A stretch of 64,000 bases of DNA from Acidimicrobiaceae bacterium (GTDB taxonomy: Bacteria > Actinomycetota > Acidimicrobiia > Acidimicrobiales > Aldehydirespiratoraceae): positions 1 to 64,000 of the forward strand of contig VYFQ01000036.1 in assembly GCA_009842325.1 (NCBI GenBank). The letters are read 5' to 3'. Made by a program: the position numbers and the translations under genes. The notes under the pieces were generated by a model. That model saw only the letters and a list, made by a program, of their open reading frames with translations. It was not told the DNA's origin and did not search any database. Of this stretch, positions 1 through 7,837 are shown piece after piece (positions within the stretch are counted from its first letter, which is position 1; the number at the start of each line of letters is the position of its first letter).

Positions 1-1
1 C

Positions 2-73
2 GATGTGCCCGACGGGTTGACCGTCGATGACATCCACACCAACGAGTTCATCGACAACAGCATCGGCTTCTAA
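2..73 (+). CDS. C-terminal end of a substrate-binding lipoprotein paralogue (partial)
   Basis: Only the last 23 codons lie in the window. The peptide ends in TNEFIDNSIGF, which matches the final residues of the complete binding protein at 301-2742 (TNEFIDADIGF). The two genes therefore look like tandem paralogues on the same strand. The hairpin after each gene and a short conserved tail after the hairpin (CAGCGCGCCC) are also shared, so the duplication seems to include the 3' flank. Function is inferred from the paralogue only; the N-terminal domains are outside the window. Confidence 0.7.
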   Translation, partial: DVPDGLTVDDIHTNEFIDNSIGF

Positions 74-101
74 CCGAAGTCGCGTCATCTAGACCTTGAC
101 C

Positions 102-138
102 CTGTGGGGGTCGGCGCCCACGGCGCCGGCCCCCACAG
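102..138 (+). terminator. Strong GC hairpin after the partial binding-protein gene
   Basis: A 17-bp stem (102-118 with 122-138, one G-T wobble) with a three-base loop lies 28 bases after the stop codon. There is no T-tract, as is usual in very GC-rich actinobacteria. It probably ends the upstream transcript. The rest of the gap up to 300 shows nothing beyond the ribosome-binding site of the next gene. Confidence 0.6.
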
Positions 139-300
139 CGCGCCCAAGTACGGCTAGACGGCGTGGGTGGTAGTGTTCAGGCCCGGGATGCGGGAGAGGT
201 CTGGAAGTGATCCCCACACGGCCGTCGCTCGGCGACTGTTCCGCGACCCACGTGCAGAGCAATCCTCCGGCTGCGGTCGGATAACCCTTGGAGGGAACAC

Positions 301-2742
301 ATGAGACACAGGAAGCACCTGCTCGGCTGGCTGGCGGTGCTGCTCGCTTTCGGCCTCGTGGCCGCCGCATGCGGCGACGACGATGACGCCGTAGACGAGC
401 CGGCCGCGACGCCGACTGACGAGGCACCGACCACCGACGAGCCCGACGAGCCCGATGCGGCCCCCGACGAGATGATGGAGCATCTCGGCGACGGCTCTCT
501 GGGTGTTGTGACGGTCGAGCCTGGCGACGCCATCCAGATCCGCTCACTGGAGGCCATCACCGGCGATGTTGCCTTCTTCGGCCTGCCGATCGATCGGGCC
601 ACGCAGATCGCGGTCGACGACTACGGCCAGATCCACGGCTTCGACGTGGACACCGGTACGAGCCTCGACGACCTGTGCTCCAACGACGGGGGCCAGGCGG
701 CTGCTCAGATCATCGTGGCCGACGAGGACGTGGTCGGCGTGATCGGCACGTCATGCTCCGGCGCGGCGGTGGCGGCGGCTCCGCTCATCACCGACGCCGG
801 AATGGTGCTGATCTCCGGCGGCAACACCTCGCCCGCGCTGACGTCCGACCTGGCCGGCACCGCCGGACCCAACTACAGCGTGGGCTACTACCGCACGGCC
901 CACAACGACCTGTACCAGGGCGCGGCCATGGCCAAGTTCGTGTTCGGTGAGCTTGGCATCAGCGAGGCGGCCGCCATCCACGACGGCGACCCCTACACCC
1001 AGGGCCTCGCCCAGGCGTTCGCCGACGCGTTCGAGGCCGAGGGCGGCACCGTCACCGGCTTCTCGGCGGTGAACAAGGACGACACCGACATGGTTCCGGT
1101 GCTGACCGAGATCGCCGCGGGCAGCCCGGGTGCGCTGTTCTTCCCGATCTTCCAGCCCGCGGGCGACTTCGTGGCCGACCAGGCGCCGGGCGTCTCCGGC
1201 CTGGAGGAAACCGTGCTGCTGGCCGCCGACGGGTTGTTGAACACCAACTACCTGTCGCTGCCCCAGACCCGGGGAATGTACTTCTCGGGTCCGGACCAGC
1301 GCTTCGGCGAGAACGTCAACGAGAGCACCGGCAAGACCGCAGTCGACTTCCTGGCGACCTATGAGGCGGCCTACGGCGAGGCGCCGGCGGCGCCGTTCTG
1401 GGCGCACGGCTATGACGCCACCGTGCTGCTGCTCGACGCCATCAAGGCGGCCTCGTGGGTCGAGGACGGCAACCTGATGATCGACCGCCAGGGCATCCGC
1501 GACTACCTGAACAGCGTGCAGGGCTTCCAGGGCCTCATCGGCACCATCAACTGCGACGACTTCGGCGACTGCGGCGCGGCCCGCATCACCGTCGTCCAGA
1601 ACATCGGTGGCGAGGAGAATGCCGAGACCAGCCTCAACAACGTGGTGTTCTCCTACGCGCCCGGCACGGCCGGCGTGGCATCAGAGGGCCTCCCGCTGGC
1701 CGAGGCAGTAGCCGCCGGTCTCTCCGGCGTGTGTCCGTCGCCGTTGGTGGTTCAGACGGACTGGTTCCCGGAGTCCGAGCATGGCGCGATGTATCACCTG
1801 ATCGGTGACGACTATGTGGTCGACACCGAGAACCAGACGGTTACGGGCTCGATGGTGCTCGACGGCGCTGAGCTGGGCATTGACTTCCAGGTCCGTACTG
1901 GTGGTCCGGCCATCGGGTTCGCGCCGGTGTCGAGCTACATGTACACCGACGAGTCGATCCATCTGGGTTATGCGTCGACTGATGCGCAGATCCTGCAGTG
2001 GGCTGACGCTCCGCTGGTGTCGGTGGTTGCTCCTCTGGAGCAGAACCCGCAGATGATCATGTGGGATCCGGAGCTTGCCGGCGTGGACAGCATCGCTGAT
2101 CTGGGCACCGAGAACATCACGGTGAACGTGTTCGGCGGCGGCGTGTTCCCGCTGGTGTTCGTGGCTCAGGGGATCTGGAACGCGGACCAGGTTGATCCGT
2201 CCTATGACGGCAGCCCGGCCCGGTTCGTGTCCGAGGGCGGCGCCATCGCCCAGCAGGGCTTCGCTTCTTCTGAGGTGTTCACCTATGAGCACATTTATGA
2301 GGAGTGGGGCCGGCCTGTGGAGTTCCAGCTGCTGCACGACGCCGGGTTCCAGATCTATTCGCAGACCATCGGTGTGCGTCCTCGTGACATGGAGTCGATG
2401 AGGCCGTGTCTGGAGCGCCTGGTGCCGATCATCCAGCAGGCGGTGGTGTCCTATGACGCTTCGCCTGATCGGGCCAACGCGATCATCGTTGACGCGGTCG
2501 AGCAGTATGCGAGCTTCTGGGTGTATCCGCCCGAGCTGGCGGACTTCTCGGTTCAGGCTCAGCGCGACTACGGCCTGATCGGTAACGGTCCAGACTCCAC
2601 TGTGGGCAACATGGAGCTTGACCGCATCCAGGGTGTGCTCGACTCCATCTTGGCCACCGACCTGGCTGCGGACGTAGCCGACGGCTTGAGCGCCGAGGAT
2701 CTCTTCACCAACGAGTTCATCGACGCCGACATCGGCTTCTAA
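301..2742 (+). CDS. Double-domain substrate-binding lipoprotein (type 1 LIV-like plus type 2 NMT1/SsuA-like)
   Basis: This 813-residue lipoprotein has a signal peptide ending in a lipobox (LVAAAC, Cys24), so it should be anchored outside the membrane. An acidic Asp/Glu/Thr-rich linker (25-70) precedes a LivK-like type 1 periplasmic-binding fold (about 75-465), with the family's central GTSCSG segment. A second binding fold of the NMT1/THI5/SsuA type follows (about 480-800), opening with TDWFPESEHGAMY, typical of that family. Each fold normally forms a whole binding protein of 300-400 residues, so this is a fusion. The start is set by GGAGG at 290-294. Codon third positions are nearly all G/C in the first half, while T-ending codons become frequent after about 1740, near the domain boundary. 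No permease or ATPase gene adjoins it; ligands are unknown. Confidence 0.85.
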   Translation: MRHRKHLLGWLAVLLAFGLVAAACGDDDDAVDEPAATPTDEAPTTDEPDEPDAAPDEMMEHLGDGSLGVVTVEPGDAIQIRSLEAITGDVAFFGLPIDRATQIAVDDYGQIHGFDVDTGTSLDDLCSNDGGQAAAQIIVADEDVVGVIGTSCSGAAVAAAPLITDAGMVLISGGNTSPALTSDLAGTAGPNYSVGYYRTAHNDLYQGAAMAKFVFGELGISEAAAIHDGDPYTQGLAQAFADAFEAEGGTVTGFSAVNKDDTDMVPVLTEIAAGSPGALFFPIFQPAGDFVADQAPGVSGLEETVLLAADGLLNTNYLSLPQTRGMYFSGPDQRFGENVNESTGKTAVDFLATYEAAYGEAPAAPFWAHGYDATVLLLDAIKAASWVEDGNLMIDRQGIRDYLNSVQGFQGLIGTINCDDFGDCGAARITVVQNIGGEENAETSLNNVVFSYAPGTAGVASEGLPLAEAVAAGLSGVCPSPLVVQTDWFPESEHGAMYHLIGDDYVVDTENQTVTGSMVLDGAELGIDFQVRTGGPAIGFAPVSSYMYTDESIHLGYASTDAQILQWADAPLVSVVAPLEQNPQMIMWDPELAGVDSIADLGTENITVNVFGGGVFPLVFVAQGIWNADQVDPSYDGSPARFVSEGGAIAQQGFASSEVFTYEHIYEEWGRPVEFQLLHDAGFQIYSQTIGVRPRDMESMRPCLERLVPIIQQAVVSYDASPDRANAIIVDAVEQYASFWVYPPELADFSVQAQRDYGLIGNGPDSTVGNMELDRIQGVLDSILATDLAADVADGLSAEDLFTNEFIDADIGF

Positions 2743-2770
2743 CCCGTCCAGCTGACACAGCGCTTAGCAA

Positions 2771-2799
2771 GGGGGGCCGGCACCCGCTGCCGGCCCCCC
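2771..2799 (+). terminator. GC-rich hairpin terminator after the double-domain binding protein
   Basis: A perfect 12-bp stem (2771-2782 with 2788-2799) with a five-base loop lies 28 bases after the stop codon. Its position matches the hairpin after the paralogue at 102-138, and both are followed by a CAGCGCGCCC(C)AAG tail. Confidence 0.65.
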
Positions 2800-2828
2800 T
2801 CAGCGCGCCCCAAGCCCGCTCTCGGAGA

Positions 2829-2875
2829 ATCTCGGGTTGAAAATGTGTGGCATATGCCCACAACTCACCCGAGAT
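2829..2875. repeat. Nested inverted repeat between convergent genes
   Basis: The outer arms are 9 bp (2829-2837 with 2867-2875). They enclose a second small palindrome centred on GCATATGC, flanked by TGTG and CACA. It lies between the plus-strand binding protein and the 3' end of the minus-strand oxygenase, so a bidirectional terminator is the simplest reading. Confidence 0.45.
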
Positions 2876-2905
2876 CTGCGGTTGCGTCGTTGCTGCGCCC
2901 GCCGT

Positions 2906-3850
2906 TCAGATATAGGGCTCGGTGGGACTGTCGATGCGCGACACCAGGAACTCGCCCGCCGTCACCGGCTCGTAGCGCTCGGGACGCTCGGCGGTTACGC
3001 AGCTCGGGATTGTGGACACCACCGTCCGGGGATCCGGGTTCACGAAGAACGGGATGGAGTACCGGTCGGTGCCCGAGGATCCGACCACCCGGTGCGGCGT
3101 GGACCGGTAGCGGTCGTTGGTCCAGCGGGCCAGCATGTCGCCGAGCTGCACTAGCACGCTGCCCGCAGCCGCCGAGACGGGTGTCCACGCACCGTCGCGG
3201 AGCACTTCGAGGCCCGACAGCCCGTCGACCGCCAGCAGGGTGATCGCCCCGTAGTCGGTGTGGGGCGTACTGAAGACGGGCGCGGAGCCGTCGTCGCGCC
3301 GACCGGTCTCCGGATAGTGCAGGAACCGCAGCCGGCACTGGGGCTCGGCCATGCGGGACACGAAGAAACCCGGGACTTCCAGGGTCGTGGCCAGTGCCTC
3401 GAGCACGCCGTGGGCTGTGGCCAGCGCCGCCGACTGGTAGGCCCGCACCGCCGAGACGAACCCGGCGCATCCGAGCGCCTCGACGGCGTCGAGGTCAACC
3501 TCGTCGGCCAGGCCGATGTCGATGTACTCCGCGGCCAGGCTGGACCGGCCCAGGTAGGCCGCGTCGGCGGGATCGCGGGCCTCGACCCGGTCAGGGACGT
3601 AGCCGTAGCGGTCGATCCTCGGCACCCGGTCCTTGACATCGGGTGGGAGCGCGAAGAACGTCCGGGCCGCGCCGAAGACTGCGTCAAGCTGCCGGTCGAT
3701 GCCGTGGCCGGCGGCGAGGAAGAGCCCGTCGGAGGTGCAGGCCGACTCGACCTCCGCTATCGCCGCCGATCGGCGGCCTCCATTGGCGGCGCGGTCGCTC
3801 GACAGGGCCGAGACATCGATCACCCGCGGCGCGAGAGGAGCGGGTCTCAC
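2906..3850 (-). CDS. 2-oxoglutarate/Fe(II)-dependent oxygenase, isopenicillin-N-synthase-like
   Basis: A cytosolic non-heme iron oxygenase of the isopenicillin N synthase-like superfamily, about 314 residues. The iron ligands are visible as HTD in STPHTDYGAIT and the distal His in RSTPHRVVG. The co-substrate Arg is in RYSIPFF. The N-terminal DIOX_N region begins near PRVIDVSAL. The frame is open to 3904, but a GTG at 3850 puts the start just before the conserved N terminus. It also leaves about 50 bases for a divergent promoter towards the Rieske gene at 3903. The two oxygenases probably share regulation. The substrate is unknown; members act on small molecules ranging from antibiotic precursors to purine- and pyrimidine-type compounds. 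Confidence 0.8.
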   Translation of the reverse strand: MRPAPLAPRVIDVSALSSDRAANGGRRSAAIAEVESACTSDGLFLAAGHGIDRQLDAVFGAARTFFALPPDVKDRVPRIDRYGYVPDRVEARDPADAAYLGRSSLAAEYIDIGLADEVDLDAVEALGCAGFVSAVRAYQSAALATAHGVLEALATTLEVPGFFVSRMAEPQCRLRFLHYPETGRRDDGSAPVFSTPHTDYGAITLLAVDGLSGLEVLRDGAWTPVSAAAGSVLVQLGDMLARWTNDRYRSTPHRVVGSSGTDRYSIPFFVNPDPRTVVSTIPSCVTAERPERYEPVTAGEFLVSRIDSPTEPYI

Positions 3851-3902
3851 CTGTTTGCGCCCGCTCTTAGCGTCGGTCGCGGGGCTGTGGAACACTCGGT
3901 GC

Positions 3903-5177
3903 ATGACGGAGCCTCAAACTACGAGGGTCGAGTCCTCGGGGCCAACCGACGCCGAGACCGGTGAGCGTTCCGCCGACGGCCGGGCCTACGGCCGCCCTGC
4001 AGGAGAGTGGAATTCCGAGCTGGTGGAGACGTCCGCCGGCACCCCCGCCGGGGAGTTGCTGCGGCGCTACTGGCACCCGGTCGCCCGCAGCTCCGCGGCG
4101 ACCTCCCTTCCCAGGAGGGTGCGCATCCTCGCCGAGGACCTGATCCTGTTCCGCGACGGCCGTGGCCGTCCCGGCCTCGTCGAGCCCCGCTGCTGCCACC
4201 GGGGCACCAACCTCTACTACGGCCGGGTGGAGGACGACGGGATCCGCTGCCCCTATCACGGCTGGCTCTTCGCGGTCGACGGCACCTGCCTCGACCAGCC
4301 CTGCGAGCCCGACCGGGGACGCAACCGGGACTCCTACCGCCAACCCTGGTACCCGGTGCGGGAGTACAACGGACTGGTCTTCGCCTACTTGGGCCCGGCC
4401 GATCGCCAGCCCGTGTTCCCCCGCTACGACATCTTCGAGGGCCTGCGCGACCACGAGGAGATCGTGATCATCGACCACTTCGCCTTCGGCGGTCCCACCG
4501 TGGCCCCCTGCAACTGGTTCCAGACCCATGAGAACGCCATGGACCCGTACCACGTGTTCATCCTCCACAACGCCATCAGCGGCCATCAGTTCGACCCGCG
4601 GCTCGAGATCTGGCCCCGCATCGATTGGCAGCGCCACGCCTGGGGCGTGACCGCCAGCCAGGACCGAGACCTGCCCGACGGGAACATGCTGCACCGGGTG
4701 ACCGAGATCCGGGTCCCCACCATCAGGGTGATCCCCACGCCGACGCTCACCGTGGTGGGGAAGACCAACAACATGTCGTGGTCCGTGCCCATCGACGACA
4801 CCCACACCTGGGTGGTCTCGATGCTGCGTAAGCCCAAGGACCGTCCGGCCCAGGGCCTGCCCACCTACGGCGACGGCAAGACCTGGTTCGACCTCGACGA
4901 CGAGGGCCATCAGCGCTATCCCGGCGACTACGAGACCCAGGTCGGCCAGGGGCCGATCACCCTGCACTCCACCGAGCGTCTCGCCTCCAGCGACCGGGGG
5001 GTGTCGATGGTGCGGCGCCAATTCCTCGACCAGGTCCGGGTGGTGGCCGACGGCGGCGACCCGGTGGGCGTCAGCTTCGATCCCGATGAGCCGCCGGTCT
5101 CGCTGCGAGCCGGGAACTACGTTGTGGGACCGGACGACGAGGCTCTTCCCACCGAGTACTCGTACGTCGAGGGCTAG
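3903..5177 (+). CDS. Rieske non-heme iron oxygenase, alpha subunit
   Basis: A 424-residue aromatic-ring-hydroxylating-type oxygenase. The Rieske [2Fe-2S] ligands are C-x-H in EPRCCHRG and C-x-x-H in RCPYHGW (about residues 95-125). The catalytic domain carries the mononuclear iron motif with Asp and two His in NAMDPYHVFILHN. It resembles the single-subunit VanA/phenoxybenzoate-oxygenase type that needs a separate reductase; none is seen nearby. The frame is open upstream to 3633, but that stretch is antisense to the neighbouring oxygenase, and the ATG at 3903 gives a normal N terminus. Its stop overlaps the stop of the convergent amidohydrolase. Demethylation or hydroxylation of an N- or O-substituted compound is plausible but not shown. 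Confidence 0.85.
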   Translation: MTEPQTTRVESSGPTDAETGERSADGRAYGRPAGEWNSELVETSAGTPAGELLRRYWHPVARSSAATSLPRRVRILAEDLILFRDGRGRPGLVEPRCCHRGTNLYYGRVEDDGIRCPYHGWLFAVDGTCLDQPCEPDRGRNRDSYRQPWYPVREYNGLVFAYLGPADRQPVFPRYDIFEGLRDHEEIVIIDHFAFGGPTVAPCNWFQTHENAMDPYHVFILHNAISGHQFDPRLEIWPRIDWQRHAWGVTASQDRDLPDGNMLHRVTEIRVPTIRVIPTPTLTVVGKTNNMSWSVPIDDTHTWVVSMLRKPKDRPAQGLPTYGDGKTWFDLDDEGHQRYPGDYETQVGQGPITLHSTERLASSDRGVSMVRRQFLDQVRVVADGGDPVGVSFDPDEPPVSLRAGNYVVGPDDEALPTEYSYVEG

Positions 5178-6415
5178 CTCTCGGGTCGCATCACCCGGGT
5201 CTGCTGATCGGCCGAGGCCACCAACCGGCCCCGGCGGTAGACCCTCCGAGACATCGGCGCGTCGGCCACCGCGCCCCGCAGCGACGGCGCGTCGATGGCC
5301 ACCAGGTCGGCCGGGTCTCCGGGCTCGAAGTTGACCGGAGCAAGGCCCATCACGCGGCGGGAGATGTTGGAGACCATGTCGTAGGCGTCAGCCGGCAGGC
5401 GATGGCCGGCCATCACCATCAGCGCGGCGGTCTCCAGCGGGTCGCTGCGTCCGACCAGGTTGAAGGGATCCTGCACGTTGTCGGCCCCCGCGGCCACTGC
5501 CGCGCCCGCGTCGAGCAGCGCCTGCACCGCGGTCAGTCCCCTCGGAGTGGCCCTCTGGTCGTCCCGGCCCTGCAGGAACAGGTTGGTCTGGGGCAGGGTG
5601 ATCACCGAGATCCCTGCGGCCGCGACCTCTGCGGCCACCGCGGCCTGCACATCGGGCGGCTGCATGCCCAGGCTGACGCAGTGGCTGGCGGCCACCGTCC
5701 CGTCGAAGCCCTTGTCGCTCACCTGCCGGGCCAGCTCCCGCAGCGTCAGCACCGAGGGGTCGAGCGTCTCGTCGGTGTGCAGATCTATGTCGATGCCGGC
5801 AGACGTCGCCAAGGAGAGCACGTCGGAGATGCAGGTCGGCGGGTCGTCCTGGAGGTTCGGTACGCCCCCGACGAGATCCACCCCGGCTTCGATCGCGGCT
5901 TCCAGCGCCCGGACGTTGGGGGCGCTGTCGGGGCCCGTCATGGGCCAGCCGGTCAGGGCCACCGTCTGGAAGTCGATCAGGCCCTCCATGGACCGGGCCG
6001 CCTCCTGGACGGCCAAGACGCTGGAGACGCCGATGTCAGCCGTCACGTTGATGTGGGTGCGGACGGCCGTCACGCCGTGCACGAGCAACAGCTCGAAGGC
6101 CTGGGTGGCCCTCTCAACCGTTCGTTCATAGGACAGCCGGCCCTTCTCGGCGGCTTCGAACCAGGCGTTGATGGCTCCCATGAGGTCGCCCTTGGGGTTG
6201 GGCACCTCGTCGGCGGTCAGGGCCTTGTCGAGGTGGGCGTGAGGCTCGGCCATGGCCGGCAGCAGCAGCCAGCCACCGAGATCGTCTACCTCGGTTCCCT
6301 CGGCGATGGGAGCTGAGCCCGAGGCGACGACGCTGGAGATCGTGCCGTCGGTGGTGTCGATGCCGACATCGACGGCGCGGCCGTCGGCCAGCCGGGTATT
6401 GCGCAGCACTCTCAC
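5174..6415 (-). CDS. Metal-dependent amidohydrolase, cytosine-deaminase-like (CodA/AtzC subgroup)
   Basis: A 413-residue TIM-barrel amidohydrolase. Metal-ligand motifs appear in the expected order: HAH in MAEPHAHLDKAL (strand 1), His in DIDLHTDET (strand 5), His in AASHCVSLG (strand 6) and Asp in AAGADNVQDPF (strand 8). The EPHAHLDK and GADNVQDPF motifs resemble cytosine deaminase and N-isopropylammelide hydrolase rather than urease or dihydroorotase. It should hydrolyse a C-N bond of a ring or amidine, releasing ammonia or an amine. It shares its stop region with the Rieske oxygenase (4-base convergent overlap). Together with the oxygenases it hints at breakdown of a nitrogen heterocycle; this is inference. 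Confidence 0.75.
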   Translation of the reverse strand: MRVLRNTRLADGRAVDVGIDTTDGTISSVVASGSAPIAEGTEVDDLGGWLLLPAMAEPHAHLDKALTADEVPNPKGDLMGAINAWFEAAEKGRLSYERTVERATQAFELLLVHGVTAVRTHINVTADIGVSSVLAVQEAARSMEGLIDFQTVALTGWPMTGPDSAPNVRALEAAIEAGVDLVGGVPNLQDDPPTCISDVLSLATSAGIDIDLHTDETLDPSVLTLRELARQVSDKGFDGTVAASHCVSLGMQPPDVQAAVAAEVAAAGISVITLPQTNLFLQGRDDQRATPRGLTAVQALLDAGAAVAAGADNVQDPFNLVGRSDPLETAALMVMAGHRLPADAYDMVSNISRRVMGLAPVNFEPGDPADLVAIDAPSLRGAVADAPMSRRVYRRGRLVASADQQTRVMRPES

Positions 6416-6462
6416 CCGTCAGCCTCCCGTCTCGGCCGCGTCCATCACGCAGACTTGTCTAT

Positions 6463-6480
6463 ATCGCGAGGCTTCGCGAT
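6463..6480. terminator. Perfect short hairpin between two minus-strand genes
   Basis: Seven-base arms ATCGCGA and TCGCGAT with a four-base loop lie 7 bases beyond the stop of the CoA-transferase gene. It could end that transcript. A degenerate, shorter relative with similar bases (CCTCGCGAT) occurs next to the dispersed repeat near 14900. Confidence 0.45.
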
Positions 6481-6487
6481 GAGAACC

Positions 6488-7675
6488 TCAGAAGACGGCG
6501 CCGTCGGTGCGCAGCCGGGCGATCTCGCCGGCGTTGAGGCCCAGCTCGGCCAGGATCTCGTCGGCGTGCTCGTTGAGCCTGGGGACGGAGGGCCGGAACT
6601 CGGGCTGGGTGGCCGAGAACCGGGGGGCCAGCCGGGACTGACGGATCCGGCCCGCGGTCGGATGGTCCCAATCGACGAGGGTCTCGTTGTGGCGGATCTG
6701 GGGATCTTCGTGGAGGTCCTCGACCGCGGCGACTTCCCCGCACGGCACGGAGTTCTCGTGCATCCGGGGCACGAGATCGGCGACCTTCCACTGGGCGAAC
6801 TCCTCCTCGAGCAGGGCTCCGAGCTCCTCGGAGAGGCCGCGCCGGCTCTCGTGGGTGCCCCACTGCGGGTGGTCTATCCAGTCGGTGCGCCCCAGGGCCC
6901 GGTAGAGGCCGTGGAACTGCTTGTCGCTGACCACGAAGTAGACGATGTGGCCGTCGGCGCACGGCGTGAGCCGGTACAGCGTGGACAGGTGCCGTCCCTC
7001 GCTGGCCTCGGGATCAAGAAGTGTGTCGGCCATGCCGCCGTCGGGCCACAGGAACTGCACGGCGGTGTCGAGCATCGACAGGTCGATGTGCTGGCCCCCG
7101 GCGCCCTGGCTGCGGGCGAACAGGGCGGAGGTGATGGCCAGCGCGGCCATCCAGCCCGAGGCCTTGTCGATCACTCCGTTGCGCACCAGGTCGGGGATCG
7201 GGACCTCCGGGTTGACCTGAACGGCCACGTAGCCGGTCACGGCCTGGATGATCGGGTCGTAGGCGGCCCGGCCGGCGTAGGGCCCGGTCTGCCCATAGCC
7301 CGACATCGAGCAGTAGATGATCTCGGGATTGACGGCGGCCGCGTGCTCGTATCCCATGCCGAGGTTGTCCATGATCCCCGGACGCATGTTCTGGACGGCG
7401 ACGTCGCAGCTGGCCAGCAGCTTCAGTCCGAGATCCCGACCGGCGTCGGTGGAGAGGTCGATCTGGATCGATCGCTTACCCCGGTTGCAGTTGGCGACCG
7501 TGCTGTTGATACCGCCCTTGGCGTAGCGGGCCAGCCGGGACAGGTCGCCCATGCCGGGCGGCTCCACCTTGATCACGTCGGCGCCGAGGTCGGCCAGCAG
7601 CATGGTGGCGGTGGGCCCGGCCAGCACCTGGGTCAGGTCGATCACCCGTATGCCCGAGAGTGGCCCCGTCGCCAT
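6488..7675 (-). CDS. Family III CoA transferase (CaiB/BaiF type)
   Basis: A 395-residue acyl-CoA:carboxylate CoA transferase. The family opening RVIDLTQVLAGP and the segment ADLGADVIKVEPP are clear. The catalytic Asp is probably the one in NGVIDKASGW, by alignment with the formyl-CoA transferase family. GQHIDLSMLDTAV is another family hallmark. The frame extends to 7699, but the ATG at 7675 has a GGAG ribosome-binding site 8 bases upstream and gives the normal N terminus. It is divergent from the alcohol dehydrogenase gene across about 160 bases. It would activate an organic acid for further degradation; the acid cannot be named. Confidence 0.85.
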   Translation of the reverse strand: MATGPLSGIRVIDLTQVLAGPTATMLLADLGADVIKVEPPGMGDLSRLARYAKGGINSTVANCNRGKRSIQIDLSTDAGRDLGLKLLASCDVAVQNMRPGIMDNLGMGYEHAAAVNPEIIYCSMSGYGQTGPYAGRAAYDPIIQAVTGYVAVQVNPEVPIPDLVRNGVIDKASGWMAALAITSALFARSQGAGGQHIDLSMLDTAVQFLWPDGGMADTLLDPEASEGRHLSTLYRLTPCADGHIVYFVVSDKQFHGLYRALGRTDWIDHPQWGTHESRRGLSEELGALLEEEFAQWKVADLVPRMHENSVPCGEVAAVEDLHEDPQIRHNETLVDWDHPTAGRIRQSRLAPRFSATQPEFRPSVPRLNEHADEILAELGLNAGEIARLRTDGAVF

Positions 7676-7721
7676 GGTTGCGCTCCCTTGTCTTGGCACC
7701 TCATCGATGCGAGTCCTACAT

Positions 7722-7735
7722 CTTCACATATGAAG
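7722..7735. promoter_or_regulatory. Candidate operator in the divergent CoA-transferase/alcohol-dehydrogenase promoter region
   Basis: CTTCA and TGAAG arms are separated by four bases (CATA) in an AT-rich patch of an otherwise GC-rich 160-base divergent intergenic region. It is a possible regulator-binding site for both genes. A single short palindrome is weak evidence. Confidence 0.25.
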
Positions 7736-7837
7736 GTGGCTCGGACAGGGCCACGGCGCGCCGGCCTCCATTTCGTAGATCGCGGCGCTGCACGGGCTGC
7801 GCTAGCGTCGCGCGTCCGAGTCCTTGGGAGGTGCCGC

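Noticed and set aside
6455..7837. Apparent N-terminal extension fusing 461 residues to the alcohol dehydrogenase
   Set aside because: The extension is antisense to the CoA-transferase gene and has mirror-frame composition; GTG 7838 has a clear ribosome-binding site.
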